The position numbers and the translations under genes are program-made. The notes under the pieces were generated by a model. The model ran no database searches. It had not been told where the DNA came from and worked only from the letters and a program-made list of their open reading frames with translations. This document shows positions 1 to 8,532 of a stretch of 64,000 nt of DNA, piece after piece. Source of the stretch: FEN-1297 sp963834015 (GTDB lineage Bacteria; Bacteroidota; Ignavibacteria; Ignavibacteriales; Ignavibacteriaceae); the NCBI GenBank assembly GCA_963834015.1, contig CAWIAG010000004.1, positions 2,046,001 through 2,110,000 of the forward strand, read 5' to 3'. Each line of letters starts with the position of its first letter. Positions within the stretch are counted from its first letter, which is position 1.

Positions 1-1
1 G

Positions 2-1699
2 TCCATGGAAGTAATTGATGCGATTATCCGTGTTGCAAGAGAGAATAACGTTACTCAGATTGTAATCGGCAAATCAAGGCGTCCTTATATCCTGCACCCC
101 TCGTTTAGAAAAGACCTGGTAAAGGAACTGTTGAAAAAGAGCGGCGATATTGACGTATATATAGTCGGCGGCGAAAGAAAAGATTTAAAAAATTTATTCA
201 GGAATATATCATTTACTTCACAGTCATCATTAATAAAATATAGTCAGGCCGTAATTTCGGTATTTGCGCTAAATTTAATTTGCTATGCTCTTCGGACACA
301 AATCAGTTATCAGTCGGTTTCACTTATATTCTTGTTATACTTAGCCGTTATGCCCTTATTGAATTTTGGGCCCGGTCCAATTCTTCTTTCTGCTGTATTG
401 AGTGCGTTTAGCTGGGATTATTTTTTCATTCCACCGCAATTTACTTTAGCAATAGCAAAAGTTGAAGATTTGCTGATGCTGATAATGTATTTTATTGTTG
501 CCACGGTTACTGGTACGCTTTCATCCAAGATACGCACACAGCAAACTTTTCTGCGCCAGCGGGAAAAAAGAATAATATCGTTATTTAATCTTTCAAAGGA
601 ATTATCTGCCGCGGTAGGACTTGAAGATATTGCAGAGATCGCGGTCAAAAGGATTGAACAAACTTTTGCTGCTAAATCAGCCGTAATATTTTACGAATCG
701 GCTAATAAGCTTAGTGCCAGGTCTTGTTCTGCAAGTACTTTAAACAATGAAGATATTGAATGGAATATTGCACAATGGGTTTTTCTTAACGGACAGAAAG
801 CAGGAAAGTTTACTAGTACATTAATGTCTGCATCATTATCATATTTCCCTTTAAAAAGTAAAAGTGGTTCGTTAGGTGTTGTTACTTTGAAATACGGTAA
901 TGAGGATGCCCTTTCGTTTGAACATGAAAACCTTCTTGAAAATTTCATTTCGCAAATTACGAATGCAGTTGAAAGAGAATACTTAAATGATTTTGCCAAG
1001 AAATCTCTGATTGCCGATGAATCTGAAAAATTATACAAGACTCTTTTTAATTCAATTTCGCACGAATTGAAAACCCCTATTACAACCATAATGGGTGCTG
1101 TTAGTTCGTTTAAGGATGAAAAAATTTTCCAGAATAAAAATGTGTGGGAAAAATTTATTGATGAAATTGATATTGCTTCAGAAAGACTCAATAGGCTTGT
1201 TGAGAACCTGCTGGACATGGCAAGGCTGGAATCAGGGAATCTAAAATTAAAATTAGATTATCATTCTATTGAAGACTTAATACATTCTGTGCTTGAGAAA
1301 CTGCATAATGAGTTAGATGGGCATATCATAAAAGTAGATGTTCAGGAAGATATTGAAATATTTAAATTTGACTATGGCCTTCTTGAACAAGCGCTTATAA
1401 ATATTGTTCATAATTCTGTACAATATACTCCGCCAGGTAGTGAAATTAAAATTGAAGTAAGAGCAATTAATTACCGCTGCCTCATACTTGTTTCTGATAA
1501 CGGCAAAGGATTTCCGCGTGAATCACTTAATAAACTTTTTGACAAATTTTACAGAATACCCGGAACTAAAGCAGGCGGAACCGGGCTCGGGCTTTCTATA
1601 GCTAAAGGTTTTATTGAGGCGCATAAAGGAACAATTGTTGCTTCAAATGGAGATAACGGCGGCGCCGTATTTACTATATCTATTCCAATTAACATTTAA
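2..1699 (+). CDS. kdpD: Sensor histidine kinase KdpD, 5'-truncated by the window edge
   Basis: This is the C-terminal part of the potassium/turgor sensor kinase, which phosphorylates KdpE to control the Kdp K+-ATPase. The reading frame is open to the left edge, so the true start lies upstream. In the visible 565 residues the order is the tail of the Usp-like domain (about 1-55), four membrane segments of the DUF4118 type (about 75-175), a GAF-like region (about 190-325), a HisKA dimerisation helix with the phospho-accepting His in SHELKTP (about residue 353), and an HATPase domain ending with a GTGLGLS box. The stop lies 12 bases before the kdpE start, so the two are co-transcribed. The N-terminal KdpD domain and any kdpFABC genes would be outside the window. 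The family call is firm because Usp, DUF4118 and kinase parts occur in the KdpD order next to a KdpE-type regulator. Confidence 0.93.
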   Translation, partial: SMEVIDAIIRVARENNVTQIVIGKSRRPYILHPSFRKDLVKELLKKSGDIDVYIVGGERKDLKNLFRNISFTSQSSLIKYSQAVISVFALNLICYALRTQISYQSVSLIFLLYLAVMPLLNFGPGPILLSAVLSAFSWDYFFIPPQFTLAIAKVEDLLMLIMYFIVATVTGTLSSKIRTQQTFLRQREKRIISLFNLSKELSAAVGLEDIAEIAVKRIEQTFAAKSAVIFYESANKLSARSCSASTLNNEDIEWNIAQWVFLNGQKAGKFTSTLMSASLSYFPLKSKSGSLGVVTLKYGNEDALSFEHENLLENFISQITNAVEREYLNDFAKKSLIADESEKLYKTLFNSISHELKTPITTIMGAVSSFKDEKIFQNKNVWEKFIDEIDIASERLNRLVENLLDMARLESGNLKLKLDYHSIEDLIHSVLEKLHNELDGHIIKVDVQEDIEIFKFDYGLLEQALINIVHNSVQYTPPGSEIKIEVRAINYRCLILVSDNGKGFPRESLNKLFDKFYRIPGTKAGGTGLGLSIAKGFIEAHKGTIVASNGDNGGAVFTISIPINI

Positions 1700-1711
1700 A
1701 CGGAGCTGATA

Positions 1712-2402
1712 TTGAGCGTTAAACAAACCGTTATTATTATTGATGATGAAGTACAGATTAGAAAAATACTTAAGATTGCACTGGAGTCATCCGATTTTAA
1801 AGTTATCGAAGCTGAAAATGGTAATGATGGAATTGTACAGACAGCAACAAATCATCCCCAGGTTGTAATACTCGACCTCGGACTTCCTGACAGAGACGGA
1901 TTCAGTGTGATAAAAGAAATAAGAACTTGGTCTAAAGTTCCGGTAATTATTTTATCGGTCAGGAATACGGAGGAAGATATTGTTAATGCTTTGGATCTGG
2001 GAGCTGATGATTTTTTAACGAAACCTTTTAACACGTCCGAACTTCTAGCCAGGATAAGAGCCAATATCAGAAGATCACAGGAAATTGATGAGGAAAACTC
2101 TTTTTTAAACGGAGATACTGAAATTAGATCTAATTGCAAGAACTTTAACAAAAAACAGCATCGAAATTAAGTTAACCAATACAGAATATCTGCTGCTGGT
2201 ATTATTCCTTAAAAATGTCGACAAAGTATTAACTCATACATTTATTCTTAAAGAAATATGGGGACCCGGATCAACGGAAAACTCACAATATTTACGCGTA
2301 TTTATAGGCCAGCTTAGAAAAAAAATAGAGGACGATTCATCCGATCCAAGGTACATTGTTACAGAATCAGGCGTTGGTTACAGGATGAAGATGGTAAAAT
2401 AA
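1712..2402 (+). pseudogene. kdpE: Response regulator KdpE, broken by a one-base frameshift
   Basis: This is the OmpR/PhoB-class regulator partner of KdpD. It starts at a TTG with GGAG 6 bases upstream. The receiver domain is intact: acidic pair D11/D12, phospho-acceptor D55 in ILDLGLP, and K in the TKPF motif. The first frame stops at 2170 after 152 codons. Moving by one base near 2126 restores a complete winged-helix domain that continues to a stop at 2400-2402, with KdpE-like stretches such as LKEIWGPG and ESGVGYR. The repaired protein would be 229 residues, the normal KdpE length (225 in E. coli). An extra A around 2126 is the simplest explanation. It may be a real mutation that leaves only a free receiver domain, or a sequencing error. 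An IS256 element begins 66 bases after the stop. Confidence 0.9.
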
Positions 2403-2460
2403 TTCACATTAGGTGAATTATAACCCTTTTACAAGATTCAGATTATTCAATGTAATTTTA

Positions 2461-2468
2461 TCTAAAAA
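2461..2468. repeat. Target-site duplication, left copy (TCTAAAAA)
   Basis: The eight bases TCTAAAAA lie directly outside the left inverted repeat and are repeated exactly outside the right one at 3875-3882. An 8-9 bp duplication is normal for IS256-family insertion. Confidence 0.85.
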
Positions 2469-2496
2469 GAGTCTGTAAAATAATTTGTGTAAATGA
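2469..2496 (+). repeat. Left terminal inverted repeat of the IS256 element
   Basis: Twenty-eight bases ending in TGTGTAAATGA. They match the reverse complement of 3847-3874 at 21 positions, with mismatches at positions 2, 4, 5, 12, 13, 15 and 16. Confidence 0.85.
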
Positions 2497-2506
2497 CAAA
2501 TTGAAT

Positions 2507-3736
2507 TCATAAGAAAGGCGCAAGCCTTTGTTCAAACATAATTGAAAAATTAGAAATAACAATGGACCAATTTCTAATAGGCATTGTCCATTTTTTAGAT
2601 AAATCCCTATAAGCCAAATAAAGCATTTTTTTTAGAGCATCATCATTTGGGAAAAGAGATCTTGTTTTAGTGACCTTTCTAAACTGACGATGAACTGCTT
2701 CCACTGCGTTTGTCGTATAGATTACGGTCCTAATTTCTTCCGGATATTTAAAAAATGTAGCCAGGTTATTCCAGTTTTGCTTCCAAGACTTTAAGGCTAA
2801 GGAATATTTTTTAGACCAGTTTTCTTCAAGCATTTTAAGATTCTCCAGAGCAGATTCTTCTGTTGGAGCAGAATAAACCGGCTTCAACTGTTTCATAAAT
2901 TCTTTCTGGTCTTTAGAGGCAATATATTTTAAGGTGTTTCTGATCTGGTGTATTACACAGAGCTGTATTTCTGTCTTAGGGAAAACAGTATTTATAGCCT
3001 CAGGAAAGCCTTTCAACCCGTCTATGCAGGCAACTAGAATATCTTGTATTCCACGGTTCTTTAACTCGGTTAGAACACTAAGCCAGAAGTTGGCACCTTC
3101 TGCTTCCCCAACCCAGAGCCCAAGTAAGTCTTTTCTGCCGCTTACTTCAACGCCAAGGCATGTATAGGCTGCCTTTGAAGTCACTTTCTTAGATTCGTCT
3201 CTGACTTTGTAATGAATAGCATCAAAGAAAACTATTGGGTACATGGCTTCAAGAGGTCTGTTTTGCCATTCTGTGGCGATGTGGACAATTTTATCGGTAA
3301 TGTTTGAGATTAAAGTAGCTGATACGTCTAAACCATAAAGTTCTTGAATATGTGACTGTATATCTCTAACGGTCATTCCCTTTGCATACATGGATATTAT
3401 TTTATCCTCGATTGGTCCAATGGTTCGTTCATATTTTTTAACAATAATCGGGTCAAATTCTCCATTACGATCCCGGGGAACAGTAATCTCGATTTCTCCG
3501 TTATCGTTCTTCAAAGTTTTATGAGTTTTCCCATTACGGCTGTTACCTGTGTTTTTACCTTCGGGGGAATATTTCTCATATCCTAACTGTTCGGTAAGTT
3601 CACTTTCCAGCATTTGTTCGAGAGATTTAGCGATAAGTTTCTTAATGGCTCCATCTTTACCCATTAAGTCTTCGTAGGTTTTTGCTCCTTTAAGATCGGC
3701 TTTAAACTGCTCGATCATTTTATCGGTAAGTTCCAT
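2507..3736 (-). CDS. IS256-family transposase (Mutator-type DDE)
   Basis: A 409-residue transposase, the usual IS256 length (about 400). The N-terminal part contains the family region with GYEKYSPEGKNTGNSRNG. The DDE catalytic residues can be placed at D in FFDAIHYKVR, D in ACIDGLKGFPEAI, and E in TTNAVEAVHRQFR. I start it at the ATG at 3736 because AAAGGAG sits just upstream on the minus strand and because homology to the family begins there. A longer open frame back to 3850 runs through the right inverted repeat and the leader hairpin and would add 38 residues without family resemblance. The gene is intact, so the element may still be active. Confidence 0.95.
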   Translation of the reverse strand: MELTDKMIEQFKADLKGAKTYEDLMGKDGAIKKLIAKSLEQMLESELTEQLGYEKYSPEGKNTGNSRNGKTHKTLKNDNGEIEITVPRDRNGEFDPIIVKKYERTIGPIEDKIISMYAKGMTVRDIQSHIQELYGLDVSATLISNITDKIVHIATEWQNRPLEAMYPIVFFDAIHYKVRDESKKVTSKAAYTCLGVEVSGRKDLLGLWVGEAEGANFWLSVLTELKNRGIQDILVACIDGLKGFPEAINTVFPKTEIQLCVIHQIRNTLKYIASKDQKEFMKQLKPVYSAPTEESALENLKMLEENWSKKYSLALKSWKQNWNNLATFFKYPEEIRTVIYTTNAVEAVHRQFRKVTKTRSLFPNDDALKKMLYLAYRDLSKKWTMPIRNWSIVISNFSIMFEQRLAPFL

Positions 3737-3791
3737 GAGTGTAAACGCTCCTTTCGGATTTTTGATTAATAAAATAACGATTTTTTTCTTA

Positions 3792-3832
3792 GAGGTAAAT
3801 GCTGTTTCGCTACGCTCAACAGCATTTACCTC
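3792..3832 (-). promoter_or_regulatory. Long hairpin in the IS leader, upstream of the transposase
   Basis: A perfect 15-bp inverted repeat (3792-3806 with 3818-3832) encloses an 11-base loop containing GAGCGTAGCGA on the minus strand. It lies between the right inverted repeat and the transposase start. The minus-strand side that follows is A-rich rather than T-rich, so it is not an ordinary intrinsic terminator. A plausible role is to limit expression of the transposase from read-through transcripts, as leader hairpins do in some other insertion sequences. That role is inference. Confidence 0.6.
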
Positions 3833-3846
3833 AAGTCCTTTATTAA

Positions 3847-3874
3847 TCATTTACACAAGATTATTTACACTCCC
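3847..3874 (-). repeat. Right terminal inverted repeat of the IS256 element
   Basis: The partner of 2469-2496. Read on the minus strand it begins GGGAGTGTAAAT and ends TGTGTAAATGA. Confidence 0.85.
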
Positions 3875-3882
3875 TCTAAAAA
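3875..3882. repeat. Target-site duplication, right copy (TCTAAAAA)
   Basis: Exact copy of 2461-2468, directly outside the right inverted repeat. Confidence 0.85.
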
Positions 3883-3969
3883 CTTTCCTGACTAATAAAC
3901 ATATCGAAGTTCATATTTATAACTATTAGAAACAATTTTCATCTTTTATCTTTGAATAAATCTACTAAA

Positions 3970-6900
3970 TTAAAATTGCAGAATAACTTTGGTTCCGGTT
4001 CCTTTTTTACTTTTTATGCTTATTTTTATCCTAGCCAGGTCACAATATTTTTTAGTAAGAGCAAGACCTAGCCCGTTTCCCTCAAACCTTCTTGCATAAC
4101 CGCTTTCTTCCTGCAAAAAAGGTTTAAATAAATTCGACTTATACTCTTCAGAAATTCCAACGCCTGTATCGTTTATTTCAACAACAAGATGGTTATATTT
4201 ATCACTAAAAATATCTATTCTAATTTCCCCCAGCTTTGTAAACTTAACAGCGTTGTTAAACAAATTGTCAAAAATTTGATCTAAAATAGCTTCATCCGAA
4301 TAAATTGTGCAATCTTCTGCCTCTTTTATTACTTTAAATTCAAGCCCTTTTCCTTCAGCCAAAATAGAATATTCCCCTATCTTCTTTTTAAGAATTTTTT
4401 CATATAAATCAAGACGTTGAAAACTTAATTCAAACGAATCGGTTTGCAGCAGCGACATATTAAGTATCAAATCAACAGTTCTAATCAATCTTCTGCCTGC
4501 CCTGTCAATAATAGAAAATCCATCTTTCATTTCAGCAGATAAATATTCTGCCACATCTTCACGGATTAAGCTGCTGAAACTTAATATGGCATTAATTGGC
4601 GTTCTTATTTCATGAGACATTTGTGCCAGGAACTCTGATTTTAATCTATCCGCATTTTCAGCTATTTCTTTTGCTTTTTTCATTTCCAGTTCAGCTTTCT
4701 GGCGTTCTGCATTTTCTAATAATAGTTTCCTGTTAAGGCTTTCAAGCTGCTTCTCCCTTTCTTTTATACTATTTACCTTTGTTTTGTAAAAAATTGATGC
4801 TATAAATAAAACTAATATTAAAATAATGAACCTAAACCAAAATGTTTGCCAGAACGGTGGGATGACATTAATTTTTATTACCAATCCTTTGGTGTTCCAA
4901 TATCCATCATTATTTGATCCAATTACCCTGAAAAAATATGTTCCGCTCTTAAGCTGCGTATAACTTGCGAATCTTCTGTTTCCTGCTGAAATCCAGTCGT
5001 TATCGATTCCATCCAATTTATATTTATATTGGTTCCGAAGCGGTGCAGTATAATCCAAAGCCGAAAAATCAAATTGAATAAAATTCTCGTTGTATTTAAG
5101 ATTTATTTCCTTTAATTCCTCCAGATCATTCTCAGTTTTTGTTTCTTTTCCCATAACCATAAAATTTGTTAAATAAATCGGGGGTATGTGCTTGTTATAT
5201 TTAACGCTATCAGGATAAAATGAAACTAAGCCCTGTCCGTTTCCGAAAAACATTTCCCCATTTGTCGATTTATAAGCGGCCCGGCGAATAAATGCGCTGT
5301 TAATTAAACCATCGTATCTATCAAAATTAATTATAGAACTATCTGCAGTATTGAATAATGAAATTCCTTTATTTGTACTTAACCATAAATTTGTACATCC
5401 TGCAGGTAAAATTCCGCTGATATTTCTACTGGTAAATCCATTCTTAAAATACCTGGAACAAAGCAGTGTCTTTTTGTCTATACGGTTTAACCCAATGGGA
5501 GTTCCTGCCCAGATATATAAGCTATCCTCGCTTATACTTGTTATGTAATTGTGAAGAAGACTGTTTTTATCATTTATATTGTAATGGAAATTGAGGAATT
5601 GGTTTCTTTTAGAATCGAACCGGTACAAACCGCTTTCAACAGATCCAATCCAGAGAATTCCGTCTCTGTCTTTATATAATAATCTTAAAATAGCATCGGT
5701 TAAATTGGTTCCACCGGGAGTTTTTTTGACCGACCAGGAGTTTGACTCCATTTTAATTTTATATAAACCTGTATTTGTAGCTAACCAAATATTATTCTCA
5801 TTATCATATATAATATGATTGACGATGATATTTGCAAATTTATTTGTAAAAGTATAACAGCCTTTCCCTTCGATAAATCGCTTTAAAATGGGATTATATA
5901 TATGTATACCGCCATTGCTTGTCCCGAGCCAAATATTACCTTTGCAATCTTTAAAAATATTAGTTGTAAAAATATTATCATTATTTATATTTGTGCCGGG
6001 CAAGGGAAGGTAATTACATTTATGATTAGTTAAATCGAAATTGATTATACCGTTTACTGTGCCAATCCATAATGTTGCGCTATCATAGTTCTTAGAATGC
6101 GTTAGAATTTCTTCATCATTTTTCAGAAAACTATAAGCGGGAGCATAACCGGAAGCTTTCTTATTTTTCAGAATGATAGAAATAACATTAAACTTTGAAG
6201 GAGTTAAATCTAATTTAAATACGCCGTGATTTGTAGCAATCCACAACTGCTTGGAATTATCCTCCTTAAAATCATAAATATTGAAATTTGCTATATCGTA
6301 TTGTGCTTCTATATAATTATAGTATTCAAGGATATATTTACTGTTTTTATCAATCTTGAATAATCCCTGTCCTAATGAACCTATCCAGATACTACCGAAA
6401 CTGTCTTCGAAGATGCATGATATAGGAGCTCTGTCAATATTATTATTGGAATCTGTTTCTGGTGGAACTGAATAACCCAATTCTTTTAATTTAATAAACC
6501 GGCCTGTTTTTAAATCAAATTGAAGTAAACCGCACTGTGTTCCGATCCATATTGTATTGTTATGGTCAATACAAATGTTTGATGTTGGTTTATAGCTAGA
6601 GGCTTTATCTCTGAATGATCCGGAAGGAATTTTATAGTTCCGAAAAGTTTTTCTTTCATTATCAAGAATAAAGAGTCTATCAAGCCCTGCAAAGAATAAA
6701 TTACCCTGTTTGTCTTCTGCAACACCATATAATTCGTTGTGGCTTATTATATGTTCAAAATTATTTTTGGCGGTATTATATCTGTCAAGCCCGGTTGTCG
6801 TACATATCCACAACGTATTATTATGATCGCGAAACAGAAATTGAATCTTATTATCTATTATGCTTGTAATATCCTGTGGGTTATTAATGTAATGATAAAA

Positions 6901-7344
6901 CTTACCACTACGGTTAAACTTATTTAACCCGGCGCCCCTGGTGCCGGCCCAAATATTTCCATCTAATTCACACAAACAAGATATATCATTAAGCGGAATT
7001 GAATTCCCATCCTTAGGGTCATTATCATATGGCACAAAATTATAAGCGTCAAACCTGTTTACACCATTCTGGGTAGCAAACCATAGAAAGCCATATTTAT
7101 CTTTTAATATTTGAACAACCAGGTCGCTGCTTAATCCTGATTCTGTTGAATAATGCTCAAATTTAGTTTTCCTGTCTATGAATAATGCTGTCTTATTAAT
7201 AGAGCCCGGTAGATTTGATCGGATTTGCGATTGAACAGTTGATGGATGCAGAAAAATGAAAAGAAATAATAATATAACAATACTGATCCCCGGATAATGC
7301 CCTGGCCTGTTTCGTTCACAAAATAACATTTTCAACACATACAT
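3970..7344 (-). CDS. Two-component-regulator propeller sensor histidine kinase
   Basis: A 1124-residue membrane sensor kinase. An N-terminal hydrophobic segment (about 20-40, ending in QSQ) looks like a signal peptide or anchor. It is followed by a large periplasmic beta-propeller region (about 58-720) made of Reg_prop repeats such as LWFATQNGVNRFD and IWIGTQCGLLQFD, then a Y_Y_Y Ig-like domain (about 745-830) and one membrane helix (about 835-858). A coiled segment leads to HisKA with His in MSHEIRTP (about 910), and an HATPase domain ends with GNGLGLALTKKY. No receiver or AraC domain follows, so it must signal to a separate regulator. In Bacteroidetes such proteins usually sense polysaccharide breakdown products; the ligand here is unknown. 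The ATG at 7344 has AGGAA about 10 bases upstream. The first 13 bases overlap the broken propeller gene next door. Confidence 0.9.
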   Translation of the reverse strand: MYVLKMLFCERNRPGHYPGISIVILLFLFIFLHPSTVQSQIRSNLPGSINKTALFIDRKTKFEHYSTESGLSSDLVVQILKDKYGFLWFATQNGVNRFDAYNFVPYDNDPKDGNSIPLNDISCLCELDGNIWAGTRGAGLNKFNRSGKFYHYINNPQDITSIIDNKIQFLFRDHNNTLWICTTTGLDRYNTAKNNFEHIISHNELYGVAEDKQGNLFFAGLDRLFILDNERKTFRNYKIPSGSFRDKASSYKPTSNICIDHNNTIWIGTQCGLLQFDLKTGRFIKLKELGYSVPPETDSNNNIDRAPISCIFEDSFGSIWIGSLGQGLFKIDKNSKYILEYYNYIEAQYDIANFNIYDFKEDNSKQLWIATNHGVFKLDLTPSKFNVISIILKNKKASGYAPAYSFLKNDEEILTHSKNYDSATLWIGTVNGIINFDLTNHKCNYLPLPGTNINNDNIFTTNIFKDCKGNIWLGTSNGGIHIYNPILKRFIEGKGCYTFTNKFANIIVNHIIYDNENNIWLATNTGLYKIKMESNSWSVKKTPGGTNLTDAILRLLYKDRDGILWIGSVESGLYRFDSKRNQFLNFHYNINDKNSLLHNYITSISEDSLYIWAGTPIGLNRIDKKTLLCSRYFKNGFTSRNISGILPAGCTNLWLSTNKGISLFNTADSSIINFDRYDGLINSAFIRRAAYKSTNGEMFFGNGQGLVSFYPDSVKYNKHIPPIYLTNFMVMGKETKTENDLEELKEINLKYNENFIQFDFSALDYTAPLRNQYKYKLDGIDNDWISAGNRRFASYTQLKSGTYFFRVIGSNNDGYWNTKGLVIKINVIPPFWQTFWFRFIILILVLFIASIFYKTKVNSIKEREKQLESLNRKLLLENAERQKAELEMKKAKEIAENADRLKSEFLAQMSHEIRTPINAILSFSSLIREDVAEYLSAEMKDGFSIIDRAGRRLIRTVDLILNMSLLQTDSFELSFQRLDLYEKILKKKIGEYSILAEGKGLEFKVIKEAEDCTIYSDEAILDQIFDNLFNNAVKFTKLGEIRIDIFSDKYNHLVVEINDTGVGISEEYKSNLFKPFLQEESGYARRFEGNGLGLALTKKYCDLARIKISIKSKKGTGTKVILQF

Positions 7345-7787
7345 AAATATGTAATTCCTGATATGACTTTATAGATACAGATAATATAAATATTGTCTAA
7401 ACTACGGATATTGTATGGATCATTCTTATAATTTGTAAATATTCCAATTAATTTATTAAATAAACCGAACCCCTGCCCGCTTATTGCCGTTGTATCTGTT
7501 ATACTGGATCTATAAACTTTGAAATTGTACCGGTCATAGCGTTTTAGGCCGTCAAATGTCGCAAACCATAGAAAATTTCTACTATACTGAAAAATTTTTA
7601 GGACGGAACTCTGTGAAAGTCCGTCTGCAGAACTTAAATGTTCTAATTTATAATCTTTTATTTGTGCCGTGAGGAAGTCTGGAAATGGAAAAACTGTAAA
7701 AAAGAATAATAAAAGTATATAAACTAATCTAAATGTTTTTCTAGAATAACCTAAACCAATTGATCTTTTCATCTTACAATTATTCAT
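7332..7787 (-). pseudogene. Remnant of a second propeller sensor gene
   Basis: An open frame of 151 codons (a second ATG lies at 7772). It starts like a full propeller kinase: an N-terminal hydrophobic segment ending in LTAQ, then the typical first blade (LEHLSSADGLSQSSV, FLWFATFDGLKRYD). After about 110 residues it jumps to a piece resembling a later blade (NYKNDPYNIRSLD) and then ends in about 25 residues without resemblance to the family. The rest of the sensor and the kinase are missing. It lies immediately upstream of an intact relative in the same direction, so internal deletion or recombination between tandem paralogues is a likely origin. It could make a small secreted protein, but I see no sign of selected function. 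Confidence 0.75.
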
Positions 7788-8532
7788 TTATAGTTCTTTC
7801 GTCACCAAATTTCTCTATTATCGTAAAAAATAAGAATGTTTTAATATTTTATATCCAGAATTTTTCATTTTAATACAATAATATGTGTATTATTTGTACT
7901 CTAAATGATATCGCCATTAAGTCCTTTGTTTACAATAACTTTCTACGTTTATCTATAAAATCTTTTATTTGAATATACTTAGTATAATATAATTATTATA
8001 ATGGAGTTATTAAAATGCAAATTTTGAGAAAATTAAATTATTTACCTATTATTTATGTAACCAATGCAACAAGGATTAATTATCTTTAAAATTTTCCGGT
8101 TTTACTGGCATAAACATTCATACACTTACTATTTTCTAATCAAATGCCTTAATTTAAGATTATCATTTTAAGATTATGTGGGGAATTAACAATTTCCAAA
8201 GGTAGAGGTAACCATTATATATTTTAAAAGTGGTTATAAAGTTTACCTTATAATCAGAGTATAATAGCTGAAGAATAATTCATTATTAATCTTAAGTATT
8301 CAAAAAAATAGTAAGATAATTAGCTTCACAGTTATTTTGCAATTTTATTAAAGTATTCATTCGAACTTTATTCCTAAAATTATTACTATACATGTGTTTT
8401 GAAAAAATATTAAACTTCATTAGTTTAGAATGGGATTAAAATTTTAATAATAGTATTAATTTTGGCAATTGTAGCTTATCTAAATAATAAATTAATTTAC
8501 GGCTGTATGTAATAATAAATTTATAGCCAATC
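7788..8532. other. Intergenic gap of 745 bp, very AT-rich
   Basis: No convincing gene, RNA or strong hairpin was seen on either strand. It separates the divergent propeller remnant and the sugar porter, so promoters for both presumably lie here, but I could not place them. Confidence 0.6.

Larger units (their letters stand above)
2469..3874 (-). mobile_element. Complete IS256-family insertion sequence, 1406 bp
   Basis: The element is bounded by imperfect 28-bp terminal inverted repeats: left 2469-2496, right 3847-3874, with 21 of 28 positions matching by hand alignment and the inner 12 bases identical. It is flanked by an exact 8-bp duplication. It carries one transposase gene on the minus strand that fills most of its length, and a long hairpin between the right end and the transposase start. 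Size and layout are typical of the IS256 family. The intact ends and exact duplication suggest a fairly recent insertion, just downstream of kdpE. Copies elsewhere in the genome cannot be judged from one window. Confidence 0.92.

Noticed and set aside
691..1218. 175-codon open frame on the minus strand
   Set aside because: It is the mirror of the conserved KdpD kinase region, has no ribosome site and no protein-like composition.
3792..3832. Hairpin in the IS leader as an intrinsic terminator
   Set aside because: On the minus strand it is followed by A rather than T, and on the plus strand the T-run precedes the stem.
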